DNA of 64,000 nt from Flavobacterium cupreum (GTDB lineage Bacteria; Bacteroidota; Bacteroidia; Flavobacteriales; Flavobacteriaceae): NCBI RefSeq assembly GCF_003996965.1, contig NZ_QWDM01000001.1:558001-622000 (forward strand). Direction: 5' to 3'. The notes under the pieces are model-generated. The model saw only the letters and a program-made list of their open reading frames with translations, searched no databases and was not told the DNA's origin. Each line of letters begins with the position of its first letter. Position 1 is the first letter of the stretch. Positions 62,839 to 64,000 of this stretch are shown piece by piece. The position numbers and the translations under genes are program-made.

Positions 62839-64000
62839 TTAAAGTTTTTTAGCATAGCCGCCAAAATATTTCACTGGCGACCAGTCCGGAATTACAGGAG
62901 CTATTTCAGGATCGAGTGCTTTAAAATCCCTCGCACCGTACACTACTTTTCCATTGACAAGAGTCAGATCCGATTCGATATTTCGGACTTTATCGGCTGA
63001 AACTGTAAAATAATCCTCTGATAAGATCGACATATCAGCATACATTCCTTTAATCAGCTTTCCTTTTTCGTTTTCCTCACCCGAAAACCACGCACTTCCT
63101 GACGTATACAATTGCAGTGCGGTAAACTTATCCAGAACCTGATCTTTTGGCCAAAACTGCATACCTCCCAGGGTTTTTCCTGTAATAAGCCAATGTAGCG
63201 CCATCCACGGATTGTATGTTGAAATTCTCGTGGCATCTGTTCCCATTCCAACCGGGATTCCCATTGCTAACATTTTTTTGATGGGAGGCAGCTGTGTTTT
63301 TGGAGTGCCATACATTTTTTGATACAATTCGCCCTGAAAATACATCCTGAACTGGACTGCTATTCCGCCATTAAGTGCTTTTACCCTTTCCAGTTCCTGA
63401 GGTGTAATGGTTTCGGCATGATCAAAAAACCAGCGCAATCCGTTAAAGGGAATCTCTTTGTTTACTTTCTCAAAAACATTCAGCATTCTGTCAATCGATT
63501 CTCCGTAAGTGGCGTGCAATCGAAACGGCCATTTGTTTTTAACAAGCAAGCGAATAATGGGTTCCAGATCTTTTTCCATTTCATCAGAAAGCACAATTCT
63601 GGGTTCCAGAAAATTTTCAAAATCTGCAGCGGAAGCGACAATGTTTTCTCCGGCGCCTTCTTCGGTATACCCATTCGCTGTCAGAAGATTATCGTTTTTA
63701 TTAATCACTGTTTCAGCCACCCACTTTTCGTAATCCTGAAGTTCTTTTCCTTTTTGCTGGGCAAATAGGTAATAGGAAATCCGCAGGTTCAGTTTGCCCT
63801 GTTTCGCCAATTCCATAGAGGTGGCATAATCGGCCGGAAAATTCTGTGCTCCTCCTGCCGCGTCAATGACCGATGTTAAGCCAAAACGATTGAGTTCACG
63901 GTTAAACTGAAGCGAACTGTTGCTTCTTTCTTCCGGAGTCAGTTTTGTGGTCAATCCTAAAGTGGTGTAAATGGCCTTTGGTGTTTCTTTTGCAAACATC
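62839..64000 (-). CDS. YtcJ-like amidohydrolase (Amidohydro_3), C-terminal part
   Basis: The frame is open at the right window edge; about 387 C-terminal residues are present of a family usually near 550-600. Landmarks are FGLTSVIDAAGGAQNFPADY, PFRLHATYGESIDRML and RWFFDHAETITPQELERV (metal-binding HAT and DHAE regions), then IPVGMGTDATRISTYNPWMALHWLITGK with the catalytic Asp. The C-terminus closes with KGKLIKGMYADMSILSEDYFTV and TLVNGKVVYG, standard for this group. The N-terminal HxH metal ligands lie outside the window. It heads the visible run of amide-hydrolase, MBL, porin and deacetylase genes. The substrate is unknown. Confidence 0.88.
   Translation of the reverse strand, partial: MFAKETPKAIYTTLGLTTKLTPEERSNSSLQFNRELNRFGLTSVIDAAGGAQNFPADYATSMELAKQGKLNLRISYYLFAQQKGKELQDYEKWVAETVINKNDNLLTANGYTEEGAGENIVASAADFENFLEPRIVLSDEMEKDLEPIIRLLVKNKWPFRLHATYGESIDRMLNVFEKVNKEIPFNGLRWFFDHAETITPQELERVKALNGGIAVQFRMYFQGELYQKMYGTPKTQLPPIKKMLAMGIPVGMGTDATRISTYNPWMALHWLITGKTLGGMQFWPKDQVLDKFTALQLYTSGSAWFSGEENEKGKLIKGMYADMSILSEDYFTVSADKVRNIESDLTLVNGKVVYGARDFKALDPEIAPVIPDWSPVKYFGGYAKKL

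Overview
The window looks like chromosomal DNA of a Bacteroidota bacterium, most likely Flavobacterium or a close relative. The DNA is AT-rich. SusC/SusD pairs, Bacteroidota-type lipoprotein signals, a type IX secretion sorting tail, PnuC-NadR and -7 boxes of the form TAnnTTTG all point that way. No rRNA, tRNA, CRISPR array, insertion sequence or phage gene was seen. Several large genes can be assigned to families with confidence; the genus is inferred.

Positions 1-30824 are one polysaccharide utilisation locus, entirely on the minus strand. In transcription order it has SusC2-SusD2, an F5/8C-domain lipoprotein, a DUF4965-type protein, a GH76 endo-mannanase, a large unrecognised secreted protein that may be a glycosidase, GH92, a ROK sugar kinase, a second GH92, GH78 alpha-L-rhamnosidase and a LacI regulator. 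It continues with SusC1-SusD1-SusE1, a second GH76 and a GH125 cut by the window edge. GH76, GH92 and GH125 together indicate an alpha-mannan; GH78 suggests a rhamnose-bearing one such as fungal rhamnomannan. A perfect palindrome, CTAAAACGTTTTAG, abuts a TAnnTTTG -7 box upstream of both susC genes and a third time upstream of lacI. The third promoter is followed by a terminator-like hairpin before lacI and may make a short RNA. Further hairpins lie between transport genes and enzyme genes.

Positions 31297-40316 hold an XRE-cupin regulator (plus strand) and, on the minus strand, a TonB receptor, a DUF5690 membrane protein, a DadA-like FAD oxidoreductase, a phosphonatase-like HAD hydrolase and a surface alkaline-phosphatase-superfamily lipoprotein with a LamG domain. 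This reads as an aminophosphonate or organophosphorus acquisition set. Upstream of the receptor are TTTAC-N5-GTAAA sites and three tandem copies of a 130-bp stem-loop repeat.

Positions 41195-45279 carry two divergent secreted proteases: an M57 HEIGH metalloprotease and a type IX-secreted S8 protease. Positions 45475-53284 (minus strand) are a tight, overlapping operon: pnuC, nadR, a MoxR AAA+ ATPase, an unknown protein, a metalloprotease-VWA fusion, a small helical protein and a PaaK-like adenylate-forming enzyme. The last five genes form the strongest candidate for an uncharacterised system in the window.

Positions 53598-64000 hold an NTF2-like protein, a methyltransferase with a duplicated N-terminal region, an SDR, a small lipoprotein and a YheT-like hydrolase. 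They are followed on the minus strand by an exported amidohydrolase (partial), an MBL-fold protein with a degenerate metal site, an alginate-export-type porin, an NTF2-like protein and a Tat-exported PuuE/NodB-type deacetylase. Dispersed palindromic repeats built on the CGCAAAG motif occupy many of the intergenic gaps from about 31.9 kb onward.
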